Shown: positions 50,064 to 60,384 of the stretch, one piece after another
Layout of the letters: each line of letters begins with the position of its first letter
How positions within the stretch are numbered: the stretch's first letter is position 1
Source of the DNA: Caryophanales bacterium
GTDB taxonomy: Bacteria; Bacillota_I; Bacilli_A; RF39; UBA660
NCBI GenBank assembly: GCA_016282375.1
Contig: JAEEKI010000019.1
Coordinates: forward strand, 1-64,000
Direction of reading: 5' to 3'
DNA length: 64,000 bases
Notes under the pieces: model-generated
The model's input: the letters and a program-made list of their open reading frames with translations, nothing else
Told to the model about the DNA's origin: nothing
Databases searched by the model: none
Position numbers and translations under genes: made by a program

Positions 50064-51251
50064 TTAATTTGAGTAATTATCAAAGTATCCTTGAATGAAG
50101 ACAACTGGTGTACCTTTATCGCCTGAACCAGAAGTTAAATCACAAAGTGAACCAATTAAATCTGTATATCTTCTTGGAGTTGTACCTTGAGTTTCAATCT
50201 TACCTTTTAGATTTTGATCTTTTTCCTTAATAGCTTGACGCATTGCTTCAGCAAGTTCTTCACCTTTTAAGTCACTAAACTTATTATCTGATAAATATTT
50301 AAGTTTTAATTCATTTGGGCTTCCTTCAAGACCTTTTGTATAAGCCGGAGATACAACAGGGTCAGCAAGTTCCCAAATCTTTCCTACTGGATCTTTGAAT
50401 GCTCCATCACCATAAATCATGACTTCAATTTCTTTACCAGTTAATTTACGTAATTCATCTTGAATACCATAAACTAATTCTTCACCATTTTCAGGGAATA
50501 ATTTAACTCTTTCTTCAGTTGAACGATTTGAGCCATATAGACCATATTTATGATTACATCCACTTCCATCAACTGGTTCATTACATATTTCGTCCATACC
50601 AAGTATCTTGCCAGTGGCTTTTGCTTTTAGAGCTTCTTTTGTATCTTGACGAGTATGAATGTCACAAACTAGTACATCTTTAACATGATTTAAGATTTCT
50701 GTTGGATTATTAGCTAAAATAATTTCTGCTTCACAGCCTTCTTTTTCAATTAACTCTTTATAAAAGTCAACCATGTTAACACCAGTAAAGATGTGTTTCC
50801 AATCACCAAATTTTTCATGATACTCTTCTTCAGTTAAAACATCAGTATATGGATTAATACCTGATTTTTTTAAACGATCACGATCTAAGATATCATTTCC
50901 AACTTCATCTGATGGATAAGATATTTGTAATGTTATTTTATCCATGGCTCTAGCAATTGCGCTTAAAAGTACTGCAAAACGATTTCTACTTAATATTGGA
51001 AATAAAACACCAATATGATTAGTACCAAATTTCGTTTTAATATCTTTTGCTATTTGGTCAACTGTTACATAATTACCTTGAGCAATACCTACAACAGCTT
51101 CTGTAATAGCTACAATGTCACGATCTCTAAATTCGAATCCTTCGCTTTCTTTAGCTTTCATCAAACTATCAACAACGATTTGTTTTAAATCATCATTTTC
51201 TTTAATTATCGGAGTTCTAATACCCCTTACAATTGTTCCTACACTTCTCAT
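50064..51251 (-). CDS. Coenzyme F420-0:L-glutamate ligase (CofE)-like domain protein
   Basis: MRSVGTIVRGIRTPIIKENDDL; RDRDIVAITEAVVGIAQGNYV; RBS GGAGG before this start. Confidence 0.6.
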   Translation of the reverse strand: MRSVGTIVRGIRTPIIKENDDLKQIVVDSLMKAKESEGFEFRDRDIVAITEAVVGIAQGNYVTVDQIAKDIKTKFGTNHIGVLFPILSRNRFAVLLSAIARAMDKITLQISYPSDEVGNDILDRDRLKKSGINPYTDVLTEEEYHEKFGDWKHIFTGVNMVDFYKELIEKEGCEAEIILANNPTEILNHVKDVLVCDIHTRQDTKEALKAKATGKILGMDEICNEPVDGSGCNHKYGLYGSNRSTEERVKLFPENGEELVYGIQDELRKLTGKEIEVMIYGDGAFKDPVGKIWELADPVVSPAYTKGLEGSPNELKLKYLSDNKFSDLKGEELAEAMRQAIKEKDQNLKGKIETQGTTPRRYTDLIGSLCDLTSGSGDKGTPVVFIQGYFDNYSN

Positions 51252-51336
51252 ATATCCTCCATATGTATTATAACTGAAAAATGCAAATAATAAAAAAATC
51301 AAGCATCAATTTGACACTTGATTTGACATTTTAGTT

Positions 51337-53772
51337 CTAATCAATATCTTTACGAGATAATATTTTAGCAGGAGTATCTTTAACAACCATCATAACTGGC
51401 AATAGCCCTACTAATAAATTAAACAAGTAAATTAGAATAATACTTAAGATAACTGTAAAAGGATTAACTAAGTAGTTTTCTTCAAAATATGATACCGTTT
51501 GCAAGCTACCAAGAGCATAGCTAGTAAATAACACACCTGGTACACAAGCTACGGTAGTAATTGCAAAGATTTCTCCGAAGAACATCTTATATATATCAAT
51601 TCTTTTAACACCAATTGCTCGATAAATACCAATCTCTTTAATTCTTGATAAAAATGAAGCTCTAATCATTAAATAAATTTCCACAAATGAAATGGCTAAG
51701 ATTACAGTACACACAATCATTCCCGCTTTTACGGTGTCTTTTCTTTCATTTTCATAATCCATCTTGTCACGCTCATACACCGAAAAAATGTTAACATTCT
51801 TTTCATTGAAGTCTTCGATAATTCTTTCTTCATCTTTTGGCATAACTAAGACATTTGTCACACCAGTAACCATGTTAATTTTAATAGTATTGCTATTTAC
51901 CAAAAGATAATTAATATTATCACTTTCATAAAATCCCACTACTGTAAGTTTTTGATTATTGATTTTTTCATCAATCGTTTTATTTAAAGTATATTCTCCT
52001 TCCTTAGCAATCGGAGCAATAACTTCATAATCATTTTCTGGAAGTCTTCCCTTTTTAATAATTAGATTATCAACTAGATTATAATCAAGAAAGGAAACAT
52101 TTAAATCATCAGATTCATAGTAATCATAATAAATACTATCACGATTTAGATCATATGTATTAGCCATCATATTCAATAATAATTCCTCAGAGGCATATAT
52201 CGCATTATTATTTAAATCAGTAATTCCAACGATTGTAAATGGTTTCATACCCTTTAAAAGAATAGTCCGACCAATAAAATCTTTTTTATCATAAAGGCCA
52301 ACGTTCTTAGCTAAGTTTTTTTCTGATTTATTTAGAGCCATAGAATCAATAACAATTTCATATTTATCTTTAGGCATTCTTCCTTCGACAATATCAGATT
52401 CTTTTAACAATTTATTACTAGTTAAAGCACCTTTTATAGCAATATTGTTGTTATAGCTTTGATAATAGTCACCTACTGGCATCTTAAACACAATTTTATT
52501 TGAACTAGGTAAAAGATAAGCAGCACTATCTACACTTTCTAATTCTAAATAATCCGCATATTTTAGTTTTGCTGTTTCAACTTTATAATACTCTTTAGGC
52601 ATGCTTATAAAATATTCATCTTTAACATTATAAATACCAAATGCATTACAAACAGCATAAGTAATAAAAGCCCCTGAACCTAAGAATCCTAATAATAATA
52701 TTTTTTTGATTAGTGAATAATCTAATAGTTTCTTAAAACCACCAGCAATCAAAGTAAGCGGATTTAAAATAGAACTATACTTCTTTTGTTTAGTTTCATC
52801 AATAATCTTGCTAAAAGCAAATTCATATTTTTCATAAATAGATTTATCTATTTGTTTATAATGATCATTGACAAATTCAATATTGGAATCATTATCAACA
52901 ACCTCAATTTTTTGATTCTTACCACCCTTGATATAAATATTATTATTCTTAACAACAATTTGTAACTTTATATCATTCTTTAAATCATTATAAATATTAA
53001 TCTCATTGTCCTCATTTTCAAAGTGAGAAACATGTTTAAAATCTTTTAAATAAAATTTATTATCTTGACGATAATCTAGATTATCATTGTTTTTATTAAT
53101 ATAATCTTTAACAATCTTGCCATCTTCGATTTCCAAAATACGATCGGCATAGAACTTAGCAATATCATTTTCATGAGTTACTAAAATAACTAATCTTTCT
53201 TTAGAAATAGACTTAATAATATTCATAATTTCAATCGTATTACCAGAATCTAGATTTCCTGTTGGTTCATCAGCAATAATAATATTTGGATTTTTAACAA
53301 TAGCTCGGGCAATACCTACTCTTTGTCTTTCACCACCAGAAAGCATATTCGCAGGACGATTACGATAACGGTATATACCCAAAGTTTCTAAAACGAAAGT
53401 TACTCTTTTCTGAATTTCCTTTTTATCTTTAATACCTATCATTTTTAAAGATAAAGCCACATTATCAAAAACAGACATATTATCAACTAAATAATAATTT
53501 TGAAAGATATAGCCAACATTTAAATTACGTACTTTATCAACATAATGCATGGTTCTTTTGGTGATTCGATTACCATTAACATAAATCTTACCGCTTTTAA
53601 CATTATCAAGACCACCCATCGCATTTAAAAGTGTTGTTTTACCACATCCTGAAGGACCTAATAAAGCTACTAATCCTTTTTCTGGAAGTTCAAGAGAAGT
53701 GTCATTAATGACATGAATTTCATTTTTCTTATGATGATTAAAATATTTATTAACATTTTCAAGTTTTATCAT
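51337..53772 (-). CDS. ABC transporter, ATPase fused to FtsX/MacB-type permease
   Basis: GPSGCGKTTLLNAMGGLD, LSGGERQRVGIARAIVKNPNIIIADEPTGNLD; C-terminal FtsX-like TM region. Confidence 0.92.
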   Translation of the reverse strand: MIKLENVNKYFNHHKKNEIHVINDTSLELPEKGLVALLGPSGCGKTTLLNAMGGLDNVKSGKIYVNGNRITKRTMHYVDKVRNLNVGYIFQNYYLVDNMSVFDNVALSLKMIGIKDKKEIQKRVTFVLETLGIYRYRNRPANMLSGGERQRVGIARAIVKNPNIIIADEPTGNLDSGNTIEIMNIIKSISKERLVILVTHENDIAKFYADRILEIEDGKIVKDYINKNNDNLDYRQDNKFYLKDFKHVSHFENEDNEINIYNDLKNDIKLQIVVKNNNIYIKGGKNQKIEVVDNDSNIEFVNDHYKQIDKSIYEKYEFAFSKIIDETKQKKYSSILNPLTLIAGGFKKLLDYSLIKKILLLGFLGSGAFITYAVCNAFGIYNVKDEYFISMPKEYYKVETAKLKYADYLELESVDSAAYLLPSSNKIVFKMPVGDYYQSYNNNIAIKGALTSNKLLKESDIVEGRMPKDKYEIVIDSMALNKSEKNLAKNVGLYDKKDFIGRTILLKGMKPFTIVGITDLNNNAIYASEELLLNMMANTYDLNRDSIYYDYYESDDLNVSFLDYNLVDNLIIKKGRLPENDYEVIAPIAKEGEYTLNKTIDEKINNQKLTVVGFYESDNINYLLVNSNTIKINMVTGVTNVLVMPKDEERIIEDFNEKNVNIFSVYERDKMDYENERKDTVKAGMIVCTVILAISFVEIYLMIRASFLSRIKEIGIYRAIGVKRIDIYKMFFGEIFAITTVACVPGVLFTSYALGSLQTVSYFEENYLVNPFTVILSIILIYLFNLLVGLLPVMMVVKDTPAKILSRKDID

Positions 53773-53773
53773 G

Positions 53774-55996
53774 TTAGACCTCCTCATTATATGTCTTCAT
53801 AGCTGAAGATTTAAATAGTTTTCGAGCATATCTTAAAGATATAAAATAACTCATAATTGTTAGAATTAAATAAATAACAATAAAGTCTTTAAGGGTTAAG
53901 TATGACGTTATATCATGAATAAAACTATTATGAATAATGCCAGCATGATCTAAGAATACCAACAACAAAGTTACTAAATATGCCATATTAAAATCAGTTA
54001 ATAATTCAATACTAATAAAGTCACGAATAACATTCTTACTACCACCCAAAATACGTACCGTTGAATAATAAACATTCTTCGACTTCTGAATTAAACGAAT
54101 AACAAAATAAGCAATAAAGAACATAACTACAAACAAGATAGTCGTTATAATAATCTTAAAAATATTAATAACTTTTAAAATCTCGGCATATTCATTAGTT
54201 AATGTATCTCTTATAATTAAAGTTTTAAAGCCAAGTTTTTGTAGTTCACTATCAACATCATCAATCTTTTTAACATTCTTAACGAAGACACTACTTTGAT
54301 ATGATTCTTTGTCAAAGAAATCATGATAATCTTTTTCAGAAATATAAATCTTTGTATCATATTCTTGATATGATTGACCAGTTAAATTATAGAAATTATA
54401 TTTAGTATACATTCCAGTGACTTTAAATTCTTTACTTTCTGAATAATAAATATTCTTAACATCAACTTTAATAGTACTATTTCCACACCAGCTATACTTA
54501 CATAAATAATTAATATCATAAGCAATTAATGCTTCACCTTGAGCTATCTTTTCATTCGGAGATATTCTTAAATGAGATTCATACATGTTAACAACATACT
54601 TATTACCATTAATAGTAACTGTTAATTGGGAATTTTGCTCATTAGCATTTTCTCTTACTTCATCAATTATATCTTGATCAAAATAGAAAGTATGCATATG
54701 ATAACTGTCATCATAAATAATACCTACAACTTTAAGATCACTATTAATTATTTGACCATATATTGTATTTAAGTTAAAAGAGGTATTAAAGACTTCTTCA
54801 GCTTGAGAATCTAAATAATAATCATGACTATATCCCTTAATAACAATTTCATTTTTATTTTGCGGCATTCTTCCTTTATCTACTTTATTAATGCGTGTCA
54901 AAGAATCAATATTACCATAAAAGGAATAATCATCATTTTCGACTAAATAATCTGTATCCAAAATAACATCATCACGAACTACATAATCAACGTTATCAAT
55001 CCGTTGAATTTTTTTAAAATCTTCATTAGTAATAACGGATTTATCCTCTTTTTGAAGAACAATACGCTCATCACTTGCATTTTGAAAATAATTATTATAA
55101 CCACCCTTTTTTTCTTCGTACTCTGCTTGTCTAAATCCCGAATATTCAGTTAAAAAAGCAATGATAACAAATAAAAAGACTACAAAAGTAAGTAAAAACT
55201 TAGGAACAATGTTAAAAGTATTTCGAACGCCAATTCTCACTTTATTAAAGAAAGAAATATTCTTGTATTCACGAAGTTCTGGTTCTTTTGACGTATATTC
55301 TTTTAAATCAATATCTTCCCGAACTTTACCATCATGCATTTCAATTTTTCTTGTTGCATATTCTTCAACTTGTTCATAATTATGAGTAACAATAATAACC
55401 AACTTATCTTTAGCAATTTCAGATAATAATTTGATAACACTCTTAGCGCTTTTAAGATCAAGATTACCAGTTGGTTCATCAGCAATGATGATTGGTGTTT
55501 CTTTGGCAAGGGCTCTAGCAATAGCTACTCTTTGTTTTTGTCCACCAGATAACTTTGAAACTCTTGTATTGCGATATTTATATAAATCAACCTTTTTAAT
55601 TAGTTCGATAATTTTCGTTTTAATATTTCTTTTCTTATATCCATTTAATAGAAGAACTAATTCAATATTTTGATAAACGGTATAACTTCCAACTAAGTTA
55701 AAGCTTTGAAAAATATTACCAATATAGGTTTTACGATAATTTTCAAAATCTTCTTCACTATAATGGCTCGTTTCTTCACCATTAATATACATTTCTCCTT
55801 CTTCATAAGAATCAAGACCTGACAAGACATTTAAAAGTGTTGATTTTCCCGAACCACTTTCACCGGTTATAACGACAAATTCCCCTAGATTAAACTCAAG
55901 GGATACTTTGGTAAAACCACTAGCGACAACACCTTTACTGTAATAGAATTTACTAACATTTTTTAGTTTTAATAACGATGTATCTTTCATAAACAT
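53774..55996 (-). CDS. ABC transporter, ATPase fused to FtsX/MacB-type permease (partner)
   Basis: GESGSGKSTLLNVLSGLDSYEEGEMYING, LSGGQKQRVAIARALAKETPIIIADEPTGNLD; start MFMKD after GGGAAGGAT. Confidence 0.92.
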   Translation of the reverse strand: MFMKDTSLLKLKNVSKFYYSKGVVASGFTKVSLEFNLGEFVVITGESGSGKSTLLNVLSGLDSYEEGEMYINGEETSHYSEEDFENYRKTYIGNIFQSFNLVGSYTVYQNIELVLLLNGYKKRNIKTKIIELIKKVDLYKYRNTRVSKLSGGQKQRVAIARALAKETPIIIADEPTGNLDLKSAKSVIKLLSEIAKDKLVIIVTHNYEQVEEYATRKIEMHDGKVREDIDLKEYTSKEPELREYKNISFFNKVRIGVRNTFNIVPKFLLTFVVFLFVIIAFLTEYSGFRQAEYEEKKGGYNNYFQNASDERIVLQKEDKSVITNEDFKKIQRIDNVDYVVRDDVILDTDYLVENDDYSFYGNIDSLTRINKVDKGRMPQNKNEIVIKGYSHDYYLDSQAEEVFNTSFNLNTIYGQIINSDLKVVGIIYDDSYHMHTFYFDQDIIDEVRENANEQNSQLTVTINGNKYVVNMYESHLRISPNEKIAQGEALIAYDINYLCKYSWCGNSTIKVDVKNIYYSESKEFKVTGMYTKYNFYNLTGQSYQEYDTKIYISEKDYHDFFDKESYQSSVFVKNVKKIDDVDSELQKLGFKTLIIRDTLTNEYAEILKVINIFKIIITTILFVVMFFIAYFVIRLIQKSKNVYYSTVRILGGSKNVIRDFISIELLTDFNMAYLVTLLLVFLDHAGIIHNSFIHDITSYLTLKDFIVIYLILTIMSYFISLRYARKLFKSSAMKTYNEEV

Positions 55997-56005
55997 ATCC
56001 TTCCC

Positions 56006-56021
56006 GTGTAACATGTTACAC
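56006..56021. promoter_or_regulatory. 16-bp perfect palindrome GTGTAACATGTTACAC, putative operator of the ABC operon
   Basis: Lies between the -10-like TATAAT (minus, ~56032-56037) and the RBS of 53774-55996. Confidence 0.6.
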
Positions 56022-56074
56022 TCGTAAACTCATTATACTACCAAAAAAAGAAAAAACCAACCATATTAGTTGAT

Positions 56075-57505
56075 TTATTTCTTCTTTTTTGATTTTTTAT
56101 GTTCATCTTCAAATATGTCGTAGATTTCTTCTGTTTCATCGGTAGTTTCTTCTGTTTGACTAACCTTATTGTCTTTTTTAGTTTTTGGCTTCTCTGCTGG
56201 CACTTCTTTTTTTTCTTCTTTAACAGGAGCACTTTTCTTAACTTTCTTCTTACCACTACACTTTATTAAAAGAATGATAGCAATAAAAGTAACAGTCCCA
56301 AAAGCAATTGCCACATAAGTAATTTTTTTTAAATTATTATTCATACTTTCATAGTTTTCAATATCATACTTCATCAAAGTATTATCTTTAGTATCATAAA
56401 TGTATAAACCTTTTTCTTTCGTTTCAACATTCATTCCATAGATTAACTTATATCTTGATGAAGAACCGGTTTCTAAGCACTCTATTTGATTATTTTGGAT
56501 TTTCAGAGAACTCTTAGTATATTTATCTAATGTTTCATTCATTTCTAAAGGATAGATTGTAATATTACCAAAATTTAGTTCAACATACTTAGTATATTTT
56601 CCGTCTTCATAGATATATAAGCCAATATTTCCATCTTCACCTTTTAATCCTACAAGAGTATATTCAGATATCTCACTATAAAAGGCCGGTATTTCCATTT
56701 CATCAATGGTAATTGTCTTTTCCGTATAACTATGAGGTTTAGTTAAATTACTTGCAATTTTAACTACCGTATACTTTTGACCATCAATTTGGACATTAAT
56801 CGGATTTTTATCCACTACCTCAATTGTTAATTTATATGTTTTTTCACTGCCATTTTGAGCGATAACTACTATATTAATAATATTATTCCCAGCAGATACT
56901 TCAATATCACCATCGCCAGTTACCGTCGCCCGATAATCTTCAGCATAAGCTGCCACATTAATAACAGTTTCATCCTCATTAACAGCCACACTATATTCTA
57001 AGATGTCTTTATCAAATGTAGGTGTAATTTCATAACCTTCGATTTCAATACGATCAAGATTATTATTTCCAGATAAACTTGCTTGATATTCGGCATAAGA
57101 TATTGCACTTACTACTTTGCTACCATCTGATGTACTATAATACGATTCATCCCAGCCAATTACCGCTGAAGAATCAATATAGAATTTTGATTGACCACTT
57201 TTTAAAGCCGTAAATGTATATTTATATGTTACCGATTTCGTATTTCCGTTACTTGCATAAGATGCATAGTGTAAATCAACATCCGAACTAACTAATTTAA
57301 AGACAGAATTATCATAATTTAAAGTGTATTCCCAAGAACCTAATGGTGAAGCTGACGAAATCGTAACATATACCGTAACATTATTTCCAACTATTATTTG
57401 ATTTGCACTTGATGACACCGCAATTGTCGCACTCGCAGCATTAACATTGAGAATTACCATAAAGGGAAAGATAAATAGTAACAATTTATATATTATTTTT
57501 TTCAT
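56075..57505 (-). CDS. Membrane-anchored cohesin-domain protein with cadherin-like beta-sandwich domain
   Basis: Signal peptide; cohesin-like ATIAVSSSANQIIVGNNVTVYVTISSASPLGSWEYTLNYDNSVFKLVSSD; cadherin-like LDRIEIEGYEITPTFDKDILEYSVAV; TM plus charged tail at C-terminus. Confidence 0.75.
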   Translation of the reverse strand: MKKIIYKLLLFIFPFMVILNVNAASATIAVSSSANQIIVGNNVTVYVTISSASPLGSWEYTLNYDNSVFKLVSSDVDLHYASYASNGNTKSVTYKYTFTALKSGQSKFYIDSSAVIGWDESYYSTSDGSKVVSAISYAEYQASLSGNNNLDRIEIEGYEITPTFDKDILEYSVAVNEDETVINVAAYAEDYRATVTGDGDIEVSAGNNIINIVVIAQNGSEKTYKLTIEVVDKNPINVQIDGQKYTVVKIASNLTKPHSYTEKTITIDEMEIPAFYSEISEYTLVGLKGEDGNIGLYIYEDGKYTKYVELNFGNITIYPLEMNETLDKYTKSSLKIQNNQIECLETGSSSRYKLIYGMNVETKEKGLYIYDTKDNTLMKYDIENYESMNNNLKKITYVAIAFGTVTFIAIILLIKCSGKKKVKKSAPVKEEKKEVPAEKPKTKKDNKVSQTEETTDETEEIYDIFEDEHKKSKKKK

Positions 57506-57516
57506 TTCTACTCCTT

Positions 57517-59460
57517 TTAACTAATCGTTAAATATCCTAAGATATGTTTTTGAATTCTTAATAAGTCTACAATATCTACATTACCATCTTGGTTAGTATC
57601 TCCAGCTTTAAGATAACTTCCATCTAAATCAGCATATCCTAAAATAAACTTTTGAATTCTTAATAAATCTTGAATATTAATATTTCCATCCCCTGTTGGA
57701 TCTCCTTTTATAACAGCGTTGAAACTTAATGATTCACTGCCGTGCTTAATGGTAATAATATCACCTGTGGCTAAAATACCTTCGGTTTTATTATTTACAG
57801 TTACCGTAGCATTTGCTGATGAGGCTTGTACTAAAGAAGTAATTTTTGCTACATCAACACCAGCTCCAAAAGTCATTAAATTGCCATTAACAACAATACC
57901 TGTACTATCAATAATATCGTTAAGTGATACATCATCACTATCCGTTTTAACAATACGAATAGTGTATTTTTGAACTAAACCATTTTGAGCAGTAACCGTT
58001 AAAGTAGCAATTGTTTCCTCAGAAGATAAGCTTACATCGCCAGTACCTTCCACTGAGGCCTTAGAATTAATCGTTGTAGCTGAAATATTAACTTTATTAC
58101 CACCTGATACATAATAATCATATTCATAACGATCATGACTAAAATTACTTAATGAGCTACCATTAATAGTAATACTATTTAAATGATTATTAGGATTACC
58201 CACATTAGGTAATTCATAATTATGAGTATCCATATTATCATAAACAGGTATTACAAAAGTAAAACTAGTTGCAGATAATAATTCCATTTCATCATAACCA
58301 CCATAAGTAATAGATGCTTCACTTGCAGCTCCCCGTATATTTGTCATATATTGATGTGAATATGCTGAAGCTGTAGCATAGGAACCTGTATTAAACTTTT
58401 GATAATAACTAGTATCTTGACCTTGACCAATATATGATGCCGAAATAAATGATGCTCCACCTTGAATAGCAATAGGAATAGTAATCCAAGGTTTTAAATA
58501 ATATGTTCCAGTTGCAGCCCAAATAAGACCATCACCAACACCAGTATTAGCGCCAATGTTATATGGATTATAAATATGTTCAAAATGCTCACCAGCATCA
58601 GTTGTTACAGAATAACCTCCTAAAGCATAACCACTATAATTGCCACCTGTTTCTTGACGAATACGGCTAGCTAAATAAATAGCGTTTACGTTATATTCTT
58701 GTGCCGCATTATAAATAACAGAGGAATGTTCAATAATATCACGACCTGCTAAAACACTTTCAATCGCTTCAATAGTTTGATAGCCAGCATCAAAAGATAG
58801 TTTTTCAAACATGAAGATTGATGACTCATCAAAGAAATTACGAGGATCCATATAATAGGCAACTACTTTTTCATTCGCAGAATACCAGTTACTTCCCTCT
58901 TTAACGACAAAAGTATCTGTTAAATAATCATAAGAATCTGTACTTGTAGATAAAAAACCTTCATTTGGCGTTTGAATCAAAGACATCTTACCTACCGATT
59001 CTTTAGAAACGGCGGTCGGATAGTCTAAATTTGTTTTATCAGCCTTAAAAGTCCAATTAGGATATTTATTTTTTAAATTACAAAGACCTGTCCAATAACT
59101 TTGAGGAAATCCCTCATTAGCAAGTGTTATTTCACACTCCGTGGTAGGTTCCTGATGAGCAATCTCATAACTTTCTAAGACTGTATAAGTTGAGCAAACA
59201 TAACCAATATCAGTATCGTTATAATAGATTTGATACCAGCCATCTGAACATCCACCTTCGTCTGGAGTTTTATCTTGACTTGCCAAATTAAATGCTGCAT
59301 TAACAGCGATTTTTTTAATAATACTATAATTGGTTCCCGGACCACTGCGCATATTAACATCACTATAAGTTACCCGAACTTTCATGATTGTTTCAGCATT
59401 AACGTTAAGCCATATGAAAGAAAAGACACATAATATAAATAAAAAGAGTTTTTTACCCAT
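57517..59460 (-). CDS. Secreted SH3b / glucosaminidase / cadherin-like / dockerin type I protein
   Basis: SH3b RVTYSDVNMRSGPGTNYSIIKKI; glucosaminidase MDPRNFFDESSIFMFEKLSF..SRIRQETGG; C-terminal dockerin duplicated GDPTGDGNINIQDLLRIQKFILG..GDTNQDGNVDIVDLLRIQKHILG. Confidence 0.9.
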   Translation of the reverse strand: MGKKLFLFILCVFSFIWLNVNAETIMKVRVTYSDVNMRSGPGTNYSIIKKIAVNAAFNLASQDKTPDEGGCSDGWYQIYYNDTDIGYVCSTYTVLESYEIAHQEPTTECEITLANEGFPQSYWTGLCNLKNKYPNWTFKADKTNLDYPTAVSKESVGKMSLIQTPNEGFLSTSTDSYDYLTDTFVVKEGSNWYSANEKVVAYYMDPRNFFDESSIFMFEKLSFDAGYQTIEAIESVLAGRDIIEHSSVIYNAAQEYNVNAIYLASRIRQETGGNYSGYALGGYSVTTDAGEHFEHIYNPYNIGANTGVGDGLIWAATGTYYLKPWITIPIAIQGGASFISASYIGQGQDTSYYQKFNTGSYATASAYSHQYMTNIRGAASEASITYGGYDEMELLSATSFTFVIPVYDNMDTHNYELPNVGNPNNHLNSITINGSSLSNFSHDRYEYDYYVSGGNKVNISATTINSKASVEGTGDVSLSSEETIATLTVTAQNGLVQKYTIRIVKTDSDDVSLNDIIDSTGIVVNGNLMTFGAGVDVAKITSLVQASSANATVTVNNKTEGILATGDIITIKHGSESLSFNAVIKGDPTGDGNINIQDLLRIQKFILGYADLDGSYLKAGDTNQDGNVDIVDLLRIQKHILGYLTIS

Positions 59461-59552
59461 ATCTATCTTCCTTTCCTATCTTATAATAATTATATCACTT
59501 GTCATATATATTACCAATAGATACGGGCTTTTTTTGTCGAATAATGTCAAGT

Positions 59553-60344
59553 CTATCCTAAAGCAATGTCTAATATCATCATAACTAAAAATCCCATGAT
59601 AGAAAATAAAGCCATGAGATCTTTTGACTTATTGGTTTGACTTTCTGGAATTATTTCCTCTACGACAACATACACCATAGCACCCGCAGCAAAACATAGT
59701 AAAAAAGGCAAAAACAATCTAATTTTTAAAACTAAAAGGGCTCCTAAAACCGCTGATATTGGTTCGACAATAGCACTCAAGCTACCAATTATAAAAGCCT
59801 TGTGATTACTAAATCCCTCTCTTTTTAAAGGCAAACTAACAGCGGATCCTTCAGGAAAGTTTTGTAAGGCAATTCCTATTGTCAAAGCAATAGCCGCTAA
59901 AATAGTCGCTCCATCAATATGATATTTAACACTACCAAAAGCTACACCCAAGGCTAATCCTTCGGGTACATTATGTAATGTAATGGATAAAAAAAGCATT
60001 AAAGATCGTTTATATTTATCATGATGATTTTTCTTTAATAAAAAAGAAAAGAACTTATCTCCACTATAAAGAAGTAAACCTCCACACAAAAAACTGATGG
60101 AAACAGTTAACCAAACGCACATTCTTAAAGATTGACACATTTCCATTGCTGGTTGTAACAAGGAAAAAAAAGATGCAGATAACATAACTCCTGCTGAAAA
60201 ACCCAACATGCCATCCAATAGCGTTTTATTAATACCCTTAAAAAAATAGACAATAGCGGCTCCGAAAGCGGTTACTAAAAAAGTAGTCATACCTGCTATT
60301 AGTGCTTGTACTAAAGGAGATAAGTCCATAAAAAAATCAATCAT
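59553..60344 (-). CDS. ZIP family metal transporter
   Basis: LHNVPEGLALGVAFG, ALQNFPEGSAVSLPL, EPISAVLGALL. Confidence 0.93.
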   Translation of the reverse strand: MIDFFMDLSPLVQALIAGMTTFLVTAFGAAIVYFFKGINKTLLDGMLGFSAGVMLSASFFSLLQPAMEMCQSLRMCVWLTVSISFLCGGLLLYSGDKFFSFLLKKNHHDKYKRSLMLFLSITLHNVPEGLALGVAFGSVKYHIDGATILAAIALTIGIALQNFPEGSAVSLPLKREGFSNHKAFIIGSLSAIVEPISAVLGALLVLKIRLFLPFLLCFAAGAMVYVVVEEIIPESQTNKSKDLMALFSIMGFLVMMILDIALG

Positions 60345-60384
60345 TTATATCACCTATATATAATATGACTGATTTTTTAATCTG

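Noticed and set aside
56038-56256. Lys-rich 72-aa minus-strand ORF
   Set aside because: Out-of-frame reading of the charged C-terminus of 56075-57505 and its terminator.
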